A stretch of DNA of 64,000 bases. Origin: Hanleya hanleyi (Eukaryota; Mollusca; Polyplacophora; Lepidopleurida; Hanleyidae). The DNA is taken from assembly GCA_036873755.1 (NCBI GenBank), contig JAVTVY010025303.1:42641-106640 (forward strand). The letters run 5' to 3'. The notes beneath the pieces were generated by a model. It saw nothing but the letters and a program-made list of their open reading frames with translations. It was not told where the DNA came from and did no database searches. The stretch's first letter is position 1. Every line of letters begins with the position of its first letter. Positions 12,009 to 27,000 of the stretch are shown piece by piece. Made by a program: the position numbers and the translations under genes.

Positions 12009-15000
12009 GCCTTATAGCTTTTGCCAACGATACACACATGAAATAACTACAATCGAACACATTTCTATCGCAAAATAGAGATATAGGTATCGACAAGGTG
12101 TTTTAAACGTTTTCTCCTTAACGTTTAATCTCTTTAAATGTCGATTAAAATCTGATCTTGTTCGCCTGCACTGACTCAGCATATCAGACAGTTTCCCCGA
12201 TTTTAGTATTATCTTTTAGACAATTATATTTTATCTAAAAAATGTTTGGTTTCATAATCTATTCTACACAGTCCTGATTTTTGTCACCAGATTTAAAGGC
12301 TTCCGTGGTATAATCACCTCCATATCTATATATTTGTATATCTATAACTATCGAGCATAGATGATTTTTGGGTTCATGACGAGCGGTATTACTATTTGTA
12401 TATGTATTGTCTTCTGGGATACAACAAGCCCTTTGGGGTTTTCTTCTCGCCATATTTATGTTAATGTCTAATACCCTGTATATGTTTAACTATATGGTGA
12501 ATAAATATTCATTCATTCATTCATTCCTTTATATATTTGCAGGGTGAATGAATCGGGGACATATGAAGGCTATTTATGCGGTAAGCAGTTGTTGTTTAAC
12601 AACTATAGAAACATGGAATCCCTAGGATTTCTCCCTTATCAATTGAAGGAGAGAGTGGTGTGATAGGTATAATTTTCACGAGGATAAATATAGACTTCTG
12701 TAACAAACGATTTATGGAGCACATCGAGAGCGCATCAATGAACTGTACTTTAAAATGGATCAACCTGGTAAATAATACATGCAGTCAATAATATAAGGAC
12801 AAATAGCCCTGAATAATGCAGTAACGAAACTTGCTTCCGTCAATTATCAATGACTTTTTGTTTAGCCTTTTTTAATGCTGTACCGATACTGTTTGTATAT
12901 ATCAGATATACAAATGCAGACATCATTTGCTTTATGTATGGCAATTTGGGAAATCCCAAACATAAAATATTTTTTGCAATATTCAAGCTTGAATTACCTT
13001 CCGAAAGCATACACAATTGCACGTTTTTTAAAGAGAATGCAGAACGATTTGTGACTGACTGACTGGATGTCATCCTAAAGTACCTCTCTTAACTTGAGTT
13101 TTGTTTGAACATTAATCACAGTGAACTGCGCACATGCGGACTAAAATGCAGTACGTACACCCCACCCCTCCTCCCCCTGCAATTAACACATTGGTTAACT
13201 TTCGTTTTATATGGACATGAAAAATCCCCAAAACAATACACGTCAGAAGAAATCCAGAATGACACTCGATACCTGCATGTGATGACGAACATGGTCGGTC
13301 ATTTTGATTTCATGCATAAAACACGGAATGGCCATCGTACTTGTGTATGCCTGTGCTATTCAGTAGTTCTTCACAAAGATCTTGGCGACAAAGGGTCAGA
13401 TCCGACATTCACAAGGTTGCCGTCGTTCATCAAGAAATTACGCGGCCATAAGCGATGAACCAAAAATCCAAATAGACATTCAATAAAATACGAAGAAACA
13501 CAAGCCAACTTTGCTCAGAGAAGCGGTCAACATTTTCCAATGATATCGGTACATGATGCGGTATATTCTTTAGATTCGTCTTGTGAAAGGACTTACAGGG
13601 CTACTCAATTCGAATAATATCGAGAAAAAGGCAAGTAAAGTAGGCTAAATTCTGCCACGTCGTAGTCGACTTGACAGAAAGTCACTTTAGTATTTTTCGG
13701 TACGTCAGTAGTAGTAAAAGGGCGAATCCCCCGCATTTGTGGCCCATGACTTCCAGTGGCGAGGTTAGCGCGTGATGGCGATTTCTGGTGATAGAGTGTA
13801 ATTGCTGTTGACCTTCGACCTATTACGTCATCGCGATGTGTTTACACGGAATCCGACACGTTGCTCACTCAGAGGTTGCTTTTGACTGGCTTCGTTTTAT
13901 TGCATGCGACGATAGATTATTACCACACTTCCCCTCCTCACTGTTTTTCACTCTGCCATTGACCCCCCCCCCCCCCTCCCCACAACAGTTCTGCTTTAGC
14001 ACGGGCGAACTGTGCACTGGTTCAAACTCGTTTCAAAAGGGTAGGTATCAGGGTATCGATATGTATAGGTGTGTGTGCAGGGATCTCCCTCCTCATTGAG
14101 TTATGGAGAAAATGCATTAAGCCAGGCTTTGAAGGGCGACAACGGCGACGGTTCTCGCCATAGGACCGTACAATGTGATTTTATATTATACCTCACACGA
14201 CTATATTCACCAAAAAGTGCGCATGCGAAGGTTGACGTCAGGGGTCAAAAGACACACGGAAGCGCACTTTGCCGAAACTTCAACGAACGCCCTTTTACTA
14301 CCACTTAAGGGTTTAGGAATACGACAATATCTCAATCAACTTTCTCTTCGATAAATTATAATTCGTCCAATTATGGTTGGTTAAAACACTAAACTGACTG
14401 TTCGACAAGTCTCGAACACGTAATGCTGCTCACATAAATCACAACAACACAAAACCCACTAACTAGGATCCCTCCCACCGAAAAATTCAATTCGAAAATG
14501 AATTATCAATGATTCTAATGAGGAGCTGAATATAGATATGTTTAATGTGCCATTATGTAATACATTCTGTTAGAACATGTGTATATGGATGGATGAATAG
14601 AATAATCCAGCCTTTCCACATGTTATATCATTAACTTGTACGATTTACTAGGTGCCTATGCTTTAGGATTAGTTTCAACTGGTATAGTAACAAGACTATT
14701 ACTTCTTTGAGTTAGGGGTTACTTAAGTAAACCAAAAATGTATTTCTAGAATTCTGCATAAAAAGCCGTTTCCTGCAGAAAATATGTATCGTTTTATATA
14801 GTATTTATACTGTTAACGTAAAAATTCAACAGTAACATATAACAGCATCGACTGACGTTTGAAATTACGCTTTCGTATTTTTTTTTGTTTACATTAAACT
14901 TGGATTGTTGATATATCTAAAATATGTCACCTTAGTAGTATGTAAATGGCACATCTCCGAATGTTTGTGAAGGAGGCGTAAATGAGGGTTGTATGACCTT

Positions 15001-15120
15001 TGACCCTGGACCTTGAATAGGGATCACAGATTATTCATGGTATCTTGGAGGGTAGAAGTCACGTAACTGTAACGTCAATGGTCAATAAAGAACACGCAGG
15101 GAAAGGGCATATGCGCATAT
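12009..15120. other. Intergenic stretch, no supported gene
   Basis: ORFs of 60-117 codons occur (the longest plus-strand one is at 13105-13458) but none shows a recognisable domain, splice context or convincing composition. There is a run of TTCA copies near 12510 and a C-run near 13966. Confidence 0.5.
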
Positions 15121-15700
15121 ATGAACGATAGATGGATCATCCAGGGTCCAAATGAGTCGTGCGTGGTGTTGTCTTGAAGCGTCCGTGGTATAGACTGAGG
15201 TAGTTTTTACCGGAGGTGATATGCAAATGCACACTCGAGGAGTAGTAGAGACAGGTCATGGAGAGTGTTTGGGTAATCAAGGGGCACCCTGGTCCAAATA
15301 CAGCGTGCATGGTGTCGTATTGAATCTTTCGTGGTGTAGAATACGACTCGTGTACTGTCCACGTGACTGAGGTCATCTGCAACATCATCAGTATTAGAGA
15401 TGCGCACACGAGACATGCCCACCTCCTACACCAATATGAAATAGCCACGAGCGCTTCAAGACGAAACCCTGCAAGATCCATGAGGACCTTCGATGGCCCA
15501 GCTATCGTCTAAAAACGCTCGCGCGCACCCTCCAAATTACCATCTTTCTCAAATACTCGACTGTGTATGCACACCGTGACGTTACTTCCGCTAAAGAAAA
15601 GCACGCCATCCGTAGTCGACACCACGAGAATCCTCCCCACAGCGCATGCTCCATTCACAGGATCATTTATCATCCCGGTCTCCAATAGCGGAAGTTGATA
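15120..15700 (-). repeat. Diverged dispersed relative of the satellite subrepeat
   Basis: Read on the minus strand, 15.13-15.48 kb shows GCTTCAAGACAACACC, ACGACTCATTTGGACC and GGTGTAG elements, like the 175-bp subrepeats of the left array but far more diverged. On the plus strand 15.59-15.64 kb, AAAGAAAAGCACGCCATCC resembles the satellite segment before 1760. The similarity was judged by eye. Confidence 0.4.
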
Positions 15701-18700
15701 TTTACTACGTTGCTATGACGTACAGGGGAAAACCCACGTACGCACGGTTCAGTTTGAATCCGGCCGAACAACTTCAGTTTTGCACATGAGCGAACTACTT
15801 TTGATTTAAACAGTATTTTATTTCCATGAAAAGATATAAATGGAAATGGGGATTGGGTAACAGGCAGAGCCTATATCAAACCCTCTCCCGAACTACTTTT
15901 CATATGCTCTGTCCAGATAAACAGGGAAAATAATCTCCAGATAATTCTTTTTAACGCTAGGTCAACAGGGGTATTATGCAGACTTGAAAAGTAATCAAAA
16001 TGTTCGGCAAACATCTATTCTACTATATATGATGTCACATCCGGCGATGTGCGCGCGGCCCGGAATCCAGTCCAAAAATCTGACTGGTGGCTGGGGTATT
16101 ATTAGACCCCCAGCGAGGTGGTTGACCACGAGAGCTACAAGACGACAGCCGGCATGCCCTATTTAGACCCAGGATGACAACTAGATAGTCCAAAAACTCC
16201 CATGGGAATATGTCATTTCTCTGCGCTTTCTCTACTACCGATGGTTTCATCAATGACGTTATCGTCAAGTGACTTCTACCTGGCATGTATAATGTGACCA
16301 ATTATTATATACAACTCACCTTGAACCAAAATTATATTTCGATGTAATTTTACGACAAATATGGTGTGTTTGAAAACATTAGATTCGTTTTGGTTCTATA
16401 TGTGTCATATTTTGGATATATCAATAAAAATGCTAAAATGTGAACGAAAAATCCAAAAACAGACGAACGTCCAATTCCAAACGTCAGACCACGTTGTTTA
16501 TGTCACTTTTGATTCGGAGGGTTAAGAATACAAAATTAGGGTATATTTTCTGTTTGAAACAGCTTTTTATGAGGAATTACATAAATTAATTTCTGGCTTT
16601 ACTAACGTAATACCTTAGGGAGTTTGTTAACGTAACTAAGGATCTTCCTGGGTATTTATCAGTGATTCGAGTTGCTGGGCAGTGTCTGGGTCCATTTCAG
16701 CATCTGTGTCCTCAATAGCCGGCGATCTGGACGCTGGTATGTTTAAGTTGCTAAAACATTTCTCAGTAATATATTGCACACTTCGACTTTGATGCGAGGA
16801 GACTCCCGCGTCCCGACTTCATTTATATTTGCTCAGGCATGTGGGAAACATCCATGTTAAGCGAAGTTAAGATCGATTTTCTCTTCAAAACTCTTACGAT
16901 GTCACGGAAATGGGGAGAGATTAATAACTGCAAGATTTTACATCAAAGTATACTGTACCGGTAATTGTAATGTTGATTTAAGATCTTCAGTATGGCTGAT
17001 TTCTCTTTTGTTCTCCAATATGATAAGACAATAGACCTTTTCCTGTTAATCAGTATAAATAACTCTAACATCCCTTCTTCTTCCTATCCACATCTCACCG
17101 CACTGATGGACCTGCTCCGAATACCTGATGTATCTAGCTAAAAGTCTATACATTATGTGTTCAACCACCGAATATTGTTGAAAATCTCACTCAAGGCAGT
17201 TTTATTACTTCTGAGAGAATGCGAAAATCCTTATCTGGTTTGGCATCAGGCAAATTCAACAGACTTGGGATTCGCCATTTGATATCACTAAACCCTATTG
17301 GAAGATTCCGAAGCGTCGCTCATCAGATAGGAACAATTGTAGATTGCAAGTTACTATCCATCATTACGTTAATGGAACGACTGATTATGACTCGCGAAAA
17401 ATTTGAGATGACAAGAGTATAACATGACTGGTAACTGCATGATGCCCCCACAGATTGCATCATTCTCAATAGAATATAGTGCATTTTTTAATAACCTGTT
17501 ATTGTAACCATTCATGGTGAATTTCACCCCCCGACTAGCCAATAGCTAACTTCAACAAACTTATCCGAATGAGGTATAATTAGAGATACACGGTTAAAGG
17601 TAATGATTGAATATACTGCACATGATCCATATCTTCTGAGTAATAACTGGACTCATTAAGGAGTGGGACAAAACAGCATGAATCACCGGCACATTGAAGA
17701 ATGTAATAAATAACCAGTTAGCATGCCAAGTATAATGAGCGTCTCCAACATGCACGAGCTTCCGACCAACATGCCTAATGAAGACGTCTACGACCAGAAT
17801 CGTATTATATTCAATTCTCGATATATTTACACCTGAAGAGGCGTCACCGGCCACATTTTAAAAACAAAATAGCTCCGGTCTATACCATTTTAATTACGGG
17901 ATCTGTGTGTGAACATTACTTGATATGTAGTCCACATATGTCTAACTTGTTGGAATAAGAATATATCGTGTATATTACATAACCGCTAAAGTATATTTCC
18001 TATTCTCAACAGGCATATAGGGAAGATCCCCTGACTTAACGCACATCATCCGTTGGTGATAAATATCCCACACTGATAGAATGCTATACATATCCTGTAT
18101 AACGTATCATCGGGCTATGCATATGCATTTAGTATCTACATGAAAACTGGGACTCGTCCCAGATGAAAAGAACAGTCAGAATCAAAGATAGAATGAGACA
18201 GGCCTACTCAAGAAAAATGACCCACGCCCATTGTCCAACAACCCACACTACTCTGGAGTCACTCCAAGTTGTCATGTATACACTTCAAGGCCACCCTAAA
18301 TCTCCCCCACTGCCCACAAAGTAACACCTCGAGTAGTCTCCATTTGTAGACCAGGATATACCACCCTACCCAGAAAGTAGGGCTTACAGGAGATTGCAAT
18401 AAGTTTACCGTTTGCGGCTGGTGTGATGTTCACAAACACGCCATGTTGCTCTGGCAAGTGTGAAGTTGAACAGTTTTGTTGTCTGAAGTTGCAAACTTGA
18501 CTGTCATGCTGATCGCTGATTGGGTGGTGGGCTTTCAAACAGCCGCTCAGCCAATGAGAATCATAGAAACACATCAAATGAAATCAAAAAAATTTCTTAG
18601 AAGTTGGCAACTCCAGGTAGGAGGTGCAAAGTTACACGTGATGTTTTGATTCAGTCTAGGCATGTAATTTCCTGTCCCTGAAAGATATCTTGGTAAACTA

Positions 18701-19280
18701 TTCTGAAATCCGTTTTAAAATCCAAGCAGGCATGCAACAAATACTTTTCTTGGAGGACGGAAAGCATTTTCCAAGCTGAAAACTAAAACAATTATTCAAC
18801 ATTACAACTTCCACCGAATTGTGGGACCATTAAATCAAGTGGATAGGGTAAGAACCTTTGCTGTTCTAGACAGTTTGGGTTAGCAAGTTCTCAATGCCGT
18901 TTTATCCTCCTCAAATATTGAACAATTTACATAATTTGATAGTAACTCTTTTTCCCGGTCATTTCCTGAACATCATCACTGGTGAGAACTCAAAGGACAA
19001 AGAACATAGTCAGTTCTGCTTATTGGTTTGAATATAATCTTTTTTCCCAGAAAATGCAGATCTTTTCATTGCAATAATGTAATATTATCCATGAACAATA
19101 TTTTTCAATTAACAACAAACACAGAATGTTGAAGCTCAAGAGTAATTGATAGGAACTGAGTATTAGGGTCCTCAAATACCAGCAGGTTTTGGTGGTGAAC
19201 AATCACTTGATTTTCTCTCTGAGCACCTGAAGATTGATGTGACTAAGTCACTCAAACACTACTTTGGTCAATTACCTATT
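15701..19280. other. Intergenic stretch, no supported gene
   Basis: The only notable sequence is a short satellite-like phrase (ACGAGAGCTACAAGACGACA near 16128). No ORF above 93 codons and no recognisable domain. Confidence 0.45.
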
Positions 19281-19283
19281 CAA

Positions 19284-19462
19284 ATGGTTCAAGACCTGTT
19301 GGTGCATGTCTGAAAGTTTGCCAGTTACTTGCTGATGAGTGGTGGCTCTCTCCGGGTACTCCGGCTTCCTCCACCAACCACACTGGGTTTCACCATATAA
19401 GTGAAATAACCTTGAGTGTGACATAAAACCAAATCCTCTCTTCCCCCCCCAACTCTATTCAA
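19284..19462 (+). mobile_element. SINE copy, 5' truncated
   Basis: It starts at a degenerate B box (GGTTCAAGACC at 19286). It then matches the element at 53375-53599 through GGTGCATG, GTTTGCCAGTTACTTGC and GATGAGTGGTG, and ends with the shared tail AGTGAAATAACCTTGAGTG and an ACCAAATCC end followed by a C-run. It is a tRNA-derived SINE that has lost its A box. Confidence 0.7.
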
Positions 19463-21474
19463 ATGAGTAGTTGTGAAACTTATGTTGATCTGTGTTGCTC
19501 TTCAGATGTTTAAAGAGAGAATAAAGTACTGTCACCCAGGAATCACTGATTCTGCACAAATCTACTTCTACAAGATGCTGTTATTTAAGAACCCTAAGCC
19601 GAGGGAACAGGAGAGAGAAATGTCATGTTCAGCGATATTTCAGCAGAATAGCTAGGAGCAATATCAAATTTTATCAAAGAACATTACCAATCTCAGAAAT
19701 CTAGCAACGAAACATACAAAATAGCTAAATTACATCACATATCAATCGTCAAACAATCTCTTATGAGACTTTCTTGTCAATGCTTGTGGTGCCCTCTGAA
19801 TGCAACCACCTTGTTCACATACTTAGCAGAGGGGACCACAGCCCTGTGAACAACTTTCATGTCAATTACTCTAAACATAATAAGATGATGTATTTTATGC
19901 TAATTGTAAATTTTCTTTCATGGGTGATATTCAATTTGTTTTTCCAAGCACACCTGGTTGTGAGCACTGATGTCATGGAACCATCAAGAAGTTTCCATGT
20001 GACAACATGATCATAGGAATGCTTAATAGCATTTCATTGCTAATAACAAAAAGTTTACAGCGTATTTGTGGACCAGTATGCTTTAACATAGGTCAGTTTT
20101 GAACATTGGGGTCTGAATGACTGGCTAATATTATTACTTTAAACAACATTCATGGTATGAGCTACAATATGGTACAGCTGTGTACACATACATGGTACTG
20201 GTAACAAACATGTAATAGATAACCCACAGGATGGTGGGAGACATTCTCTGACTCACATACAGTATTGATCCTGTCACACCATACATGTACAAACCTTCAT
20301 CACCATGCCATGTATAATATTATGGTCAGCCTATAGAATTAGCAGCATTTTATCAGTTTTACTCAAAATCAATATTTCGCTATTTACACCTTGAATATAT
20401 AGGTCTGTGGTTATTTCAAATGCCCTCAATAAAGACCAGCCACAGTTGGAGGATCATCGCTACTGAAAGGTCAATGTCTTCTTTGTCATGTGGTCAATGT
20501 GAGCCAATAGGAACTTTGAATAAATTCATTAAAATTACAGCATATTATATTTGTGTATAGTCATGAAATGAGCGTCGTCGTATCAGTTTTATGGTTAGGC
20601 TGTACATAACACCAAACAAAGCATACATAAATGGCAACAGCTGAGAAGCAACATGTTTGAATAGAGGAATTTAACACATTCCTGTATTATTGGAAATTTA
20701 TACATGTATACCAGTAGGTGTAATCATACATATATTGACCAACATTTTGTTAGCTACCACATACAAAACCACCATTAAACAAGGCACGAGAGACAATATA
20801 AATGCACAAAATGGTATAATCTTTTGTTCTCCTTAATAATGAAGGATACAATATATATAAATCTGACCCTTTTCTTACTTACAACCATTACTTTGTTAGG
20901 GGTTTTCCTCATGAATCATCAACTCCTGTGCGAAAAAATTCCCTACATGTGCAACACAAAATTCCAGAAATAATCATCACCTCAGAAAAAAACAAAATTA
21001 TATATACATATACTGAATAATGTTAACACATCTTCCTACTGTGGTATATGCATGACATAATACCTGATTTTTATCAGTGTCATAGCTTAACAAAGAATGT
21101 AAGAAATCATAGAAATTCCTCTTCAATTTTTTCCCTTTTATCCATTGTTAATATTTTTATATCAGATAAAGGAAATATTTCCAGCATTCCCAATGAAATA
21201 AAATGTCATATTAAATAGTACTGGAATTCACATTGTCATATCCTTATCATAAAAAAATGTCCTTTCTTATAATCCTAATAAATGAACCATAAAAACATTT
21301 TTGTCCATTAGAGCTAGATAAATAATTTTGTCTATCATATTATCTTATCCATAGGCACCTACCCTGTACAGGAAGAATAGTACAGTAATATGGTGATCTG
21401 ACAAGGAACAAGCAACATTGGGATGTCTACCTTGGAATATGTTCTATTCCCCACCAGATCTGGCTGAGTGAGCC
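19463..21474. other. Upstream region of the SEC14-spectrin gene
   Basis: No supported exon. A plausible acceptor (CTTATCCATAG, ending at 21353) could begin a 5' UTR exon that contains the start codon. The ORF at 19473-19655 has an acceptor-like CTCTTCAG but no matching donor, and I do not call it. Confidence 0.4.
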
Positions 21475-24091
21475 ATGTACCAGTTTGGTGTGAAGGTGGA
21501 CGACTCCCTCCTTAAGGCAGAAATTGCCTTATTAACAGGTAATATCAATTAACATTCATTTAAAAATTACAATGTAATTTTCAAATATCTTCTCACTTGA
21601 TCAGTCAAAAAGTAATATTTCAAGATAAGGGAGGGGGGGGAAACTTTAAGCCTAGTTTTGGGTGTGTGATCACCAAATCTTCAGATTTGATAAGATTTCC
21701 ATTATTGTGATGATACAGAGAAGATTCTGATCCAATAGCTAACCAATTGTACTGTACTGGTTGGACATGTCAGTATACTGCTCTAATGTTTTTTTTTTAA
21801 TGAATGACCAGTAGACATATATACATGACAATCTTCTCCTTCGTTTATCAGCGTCCATTATTATATCATTATAAATAGTAAGGTATGAAAACAGAATTCC
21901 TGATTGCAGTTGGCAAGGTTAAACTAATCAACCTATCAGATCTGTTACCACATCCACTTCCAAAGTTTTATTTATCACGTGTAAGTGCATGAGATATCGG
22001 CAAGGTAGAATTGAAAACTACTAATCGAATTTACAATTGCAAACAATATTTTAACCATTGGATAAGTTTATGTTGTGTTCCAACAATTCCCATATTCCAG
22101 GTGGGAGGGATCTAAGTGGCTGTCCACTGATCACATTCCCAGCACTGACCCTCCATAAGGTGGATAGTGTCGGCACGGCTGGGCTCGTCCAACTTCTACG
22201 TTACTACTTCAGTGTGAGCAAGGCTGAGGACCAGCAGCTGGGTTTTACGTTCGTGGCTGACCTTCAGAATGCCAGTCCAGAATGTCAACAGGTCCTCGTG
22301 GATGCACTCATCTTTCTACAGGTAAACTGATACACAGTACAACTGTCGTCACCTTGACACAGAACCTGATGGAATGTATGATAGACAATATGTTAGATTG
22401 TAGGAAAACAGACTAATATGGATCAAATAAATAAACTGATGTTCTATAAATTTTGGCATACGGTAATTCCCCTAATAATTCGATCACCAGAAGTGCATGG
22501 CACCAGCTACAAAATGTCACATTTTGTCATCATATGACTTTCCTTCAATTTGAATGAAGAATGGGAATGTTAGTTTTTCTCTGTGTTTGAATAACAGAGT
22601 TGAAAAGTGAACTTCCTGTGATTGAATTATTAGCGGAATCACCATATAAAAAGTACCCCTGACCTTGCTATGTCTCATTGAGGCATTCACACCTCTTTAT
22701 CAATCAGTCTATATAATGTCTGTATGTATTTGTAGTACAACAACCATGTTGAATATTCACAACTACCACATTTAATATACCCAAATTTTATGTGGTGATC
22801 AGGATACAACTACATGTAATACAATTAAATTCTTATTATGTACATTTTATCTGTTGATAAATAAGCTGACCAGTTTCAATATATTCCATATACATGAATA
22901 TATATATTCCATGATTTTGTTTGATCATTGCTATATAGCTGAAATATTGCTGAAGCCGACATTAAACCTTAATTCTCTCTCTCTCCTATATTTCACATGG
23001 TGATGTGATGAGATTTGACAGAAGCAAGCCTTTCAAGTCTTCTGATGATAAGATGATTTTTGAACAGGGTGAGAGAACTATACTAATGCTGTATTGTATT
23101 CATGTTGTATTCTAAACAGAAAGAGAAACGTGGCAATGTGGCAGCTGTATATGGAATCCGACCTAAATCCAGGACAAAGGCCAGAGTACTGAAGAAACTT
23201 TTAGGTTTGAAAGAAAGTAAAAAGAACCCAAGAGTACCAACATTCAAGGTAGGATTTATATAGTTCTAAATATAAAGTCATTTTTTTGTAAACTATGGAA
23301 ATTAAGAAATATAGCAGACAAATTCAGTTTCAGAAAAGCTGAGAAGTCAGATCAATAATGTATAATACCAGGACTTCATTTCGATATATACTTCCTTAAA
23401 GGTATCATTTCTGGTTGTTTCTGGAAATGTCCCTCCAGGCCATGATGGTTATTTGACCTTGAATGAGGGGAATAAAGAGTTGAAGTGACTGAATACACTG
23501 CTAAGTTACCATCCATGGCACATCATCCTCGCAGAGGTGACATAATCCAGACATTTAAAATTATGTATGGTTTGGAAGAAGTTTCAGGTAACCAATTTTT
23601 CCAACGGGATAGTGGTCACAGAACACGGGGTCACAACTACAAGGTTGTGAAGCAGCAGTGAAGGACCAGTTTTCGGCCAACTCTTTCATGTATTATAGAG
23701 TGGTGAATCTGTGGTGCAGTCTGCTGGCTCGCAATGAATTCAAGCTCGATCAACGCTTTCAAGGGTAACCTGGACAAATATTGGCGCAATGACAAGGATG
23801 TATACACATACTAGATTGGACAACCTTGCAACTCCTAGAACAGTCAACTTAGTTTGTAAAATAACTGTTCAGACCTGCAATAGTTCTGATCATGGTTGGG
23901 CTTAAGAAGGACTTGTTGGAGCCCCAAAATCAAGAATCACATAGCATACTGTCACTTGTACTTACCATTGACAGGCATGTCTGTTGAAAACGTTGAGTGA
24001 GTTGTACAGTCAGATAGACCGTACACAGCTGACTGAGGACTTGGGAGGAACTCTGCCACATAACCAACAGGCATGGATCCAGTTCCATAAG
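21475..24091 (+). CDS. SEC14-domain exons 1-4 of the SEC14-spectrin gene
   Basis: Exon 1 encodes the start MYQFGVKVDDSLLKAE and ends in phase 1; exon 2 completes the glycine of the GGRD motif and carries the hydrophobic SEC14 core (GFTFVADLQN). Exon 3 is basic (VLKKLLGLKESKKNPR). Exon 4 carries QLTEDLGGTLPHNQQAW, the typical end of this SEC14 subfamily. All four introns have standard donors and acceptors. Confidence 0.85.
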
Positions 24092-27000
24092 GTAGGCATC
24101 TGGAATACAAGTGACATTGCATCAAAATGTTGTAGGATCAATTTGTTACATACTTAAATTCATCAGCTGATTTTAATTTAAATGATATTTTAATTAAAGT
24201 TTTTGCATGAAAAAAAAAAAGAAGTATTGTCTGAGTATGGTGGCAGGGTAGGTCCTTGCTCATTCCTTTTAAATACATTGCATCTGCCACCATAGTGGAT
24301 TAATATATTATTTTTGATATCATTATGTTCCAGCATGTGTCAATTGTGCAGACGTTCTGTCATATGTTAAAATATTTATACCAATTATTTATTCCTCTTT
24401 TCCACTCATTCATCTGTATATATATATGTAGATGATTGACCCATTGTTGGAGGTGGTCACCAAATGTGAACAGCACCTCCCAGCGGCCAAGGACAGGGCA
24501 CAGCTTCTCCAGGACTATGATACGGCTGGCATGTCACATGATCAACTCCAGGAATTACTCAAAGAACTAGAAGACAAATACCACAGTATTATGAGGTCAG
24601 ATATCAATGCATATACATATTCTACTAAATATTATAGAATTTTAAATTCTACATAATTCTCTGTCACCAGGGTGATACTTACTTGATGAAGTCAAGATTC
24701 TAAACCTCGCTGGCGGATATTTAACATATTAACCAATGGAACACTCCTGACTAACGAACATTCTACTTTAACTTCCGAAAACCTTCGAAACAATGCGAGG
24801 AAAGGTATAGAAGCCCCACTGTTTAATGGCCCAGGGCATTGAGCATTGAAAATCAATGTTTAGACATGTTCAAGGAGCTTTCTCGTCAATTAAGAATTAT
24901 ATTCCAGTCAAAACCTACCAAATTTCCCTGTATTTCGGGATTTTTTTATAATTTGCAGTCAGACTCTCACTCTGAATTTTTTTTACCAGGCTGAAAAGAG
25001 GGTGTGCTCAAATTAGGGAGATCTTGGGCCCTGATTGCCAATGTTATATGTATAAATGCTGTCCTCAATATTCTTCAAATTCTATCACCTATAAGCCAAT
25101 TAATGCCACATATGGGCACATTTGTACTTATACAGTGAAACCTGTGAATACCAATGCCTGAGTAAACCAACCAACCTCTAAACATCAACATCATATCTTG
25201 GATCCCAGTATTTAAATTTAAGGTACTTTGAAATGTGATAAACAAGAATCCTGTCCAAACAACACTATAATCTGGTCCCTAGCATGGTTGCTTGGTTCAC
25301 ACAGGTTTCACTGTAATAGTTTAACTATCAGTAAACTACAAACAATTAAACTCTGATTCAATATGTGCACGTTTTAGAGAAACCGTCAAAAGCTAGAAAT
25401 CTATGAAAATATTCACTGTAGGGAGCTGGATTTGGAATCCACCATAGACTGGTGTAAACAGAGTCATCAGCGTCTAGAGCGACCCCAGGATGACCTAGTT
25501 CTCTCTCAGATCTCACCCACCGTCCTGGCTGACACGCGTGTCCTCCTCAAACAGTCGAGTGCCGACCTGGTACAGGCGAGGATGGAGATGGCTGCTATAT
25601 GGAAGGAGGCAGACACGTACTTCCAGAAACTGCTCAGACTGTTTCACTACAAACAGGAGGCCACTGCTGTAAGAATAACACCAAACTTAATACATTACTA
25701 TTTTTTACTTGTTCATATTTAACTGATTCAGTGAAATCCAAAGAACACCCACTCAAACAGAACATATTTCAATTTCATGAAAAAAAAAAAAAAACTCAAT
25801 AATTTGATTACTCTTTCTGTTTATTTAGACACAGGCTATTATTCGTTTATAAGTCATAATACTCTATATTTATTTTCCACTTTAGTCTTCACTGTTCATT
25901 CAGTGTACTCTTCCTTTAGATGCTTTCTAATGAACGGAAAATGATCTTTTTGATAGAATCTTCTTCAGAATAGGTGTTGGCAGGTTAAGTTACCTCCCTT
26001 ACATATCCCTTGTTACAGCTGTGTGATGAGATACTGAAGATGTGGTTACCTAAGGTAAACCAACCACCTAACATAGGCAATACACTGAGCCAGGCTGAGG
26101 TCTACAGGACTTTCTTCATGACAAACCTCTACGATCCTGCTAAAGTAAGTCAATTAACAGTCTTTAATGTTAAGTTCAGTAAAAACATGAACGAGCACCT
26201 CAAAAGTGAACTGACCCCTTGTATATAGCAACATTAAACATTTTCAAATTTGGTATCTGCTATGAAAATACTGGACAAGAAATTGTTGATGGCCAGACGG
26301 CCGGATATATATGCTGATTACAAGATGGGCTGAGGGGTAAAAATGTGTAGCATGATTCCAACTTGCTCCAACATGTCACTAGAAATTAATTTCCCATGTT
26401 CTCTCTAAAGCTGTTAGTTGTGAACTTGTCTACTCCTGGATTTTTACATTTTTCATTGAATTGTTTGATCATGTTTATTGATATGAAGTCTCTTAGTTCA
26501 CGTACTTTTTCAATATGTGAAATAATCATTTCCCTCCTGATGACCCTTTTAAGATGAAATATTGCAAAAGCATGTATCAAATAATATCTGATAAAATTCT
26601 AAAGTATTTGTCGCACAGAAAAATGTAAGTATGGCATGTTAAAGTGATCGTGAACCCTCAAGTAAAGTTTCCATCAAATGAAAGACCATTGCGAACAGTG
26701 TCCGGAAAATATTTATTGTAATTTTTTTACGATTTTATTACACAGAGTAAACTGCAATTAAAGCATGGTATTCTATGGTGGTCTATTGCAATCATATTTA
26801 GGTCCAGTGACGTCATACTGCCTTAATACATATACTTCAAACTTTGTATGCACTTTCCAATGCTTGATTCAAGCTTAATGTGTGTATACTTTGAGTTTCA
26901 ACACAGACTCACTGTTCCAATGTGCATGTTCCAAAATCTGGGAAATTAAATGCAAGATTCATATTGACTTGACACTCATGAGTTACCATCTCCCAGATTT

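Noticed and set aside
13105..13458. 117-codon plus-strand ORF
   Set aside because: No recognisable domain, splice context or repeat relation; length is within chance for this much DNA.
19473..19655. Possible upstream exon after CTCTTCAG
   Set aside because: It has no usable donor before its stop and no phase link to the SEC14 gene, whose start has an in-frame upstream stop.
25421..25422. Nearer acceptor for exon 6 (CTGTAG/GGAGCTGG)
   Set aside because: It would also be in phase, but the upstream acceptor at 25378-25379 adds an open helical stretch that continues the spectrin-like pattern, so it was preferred.
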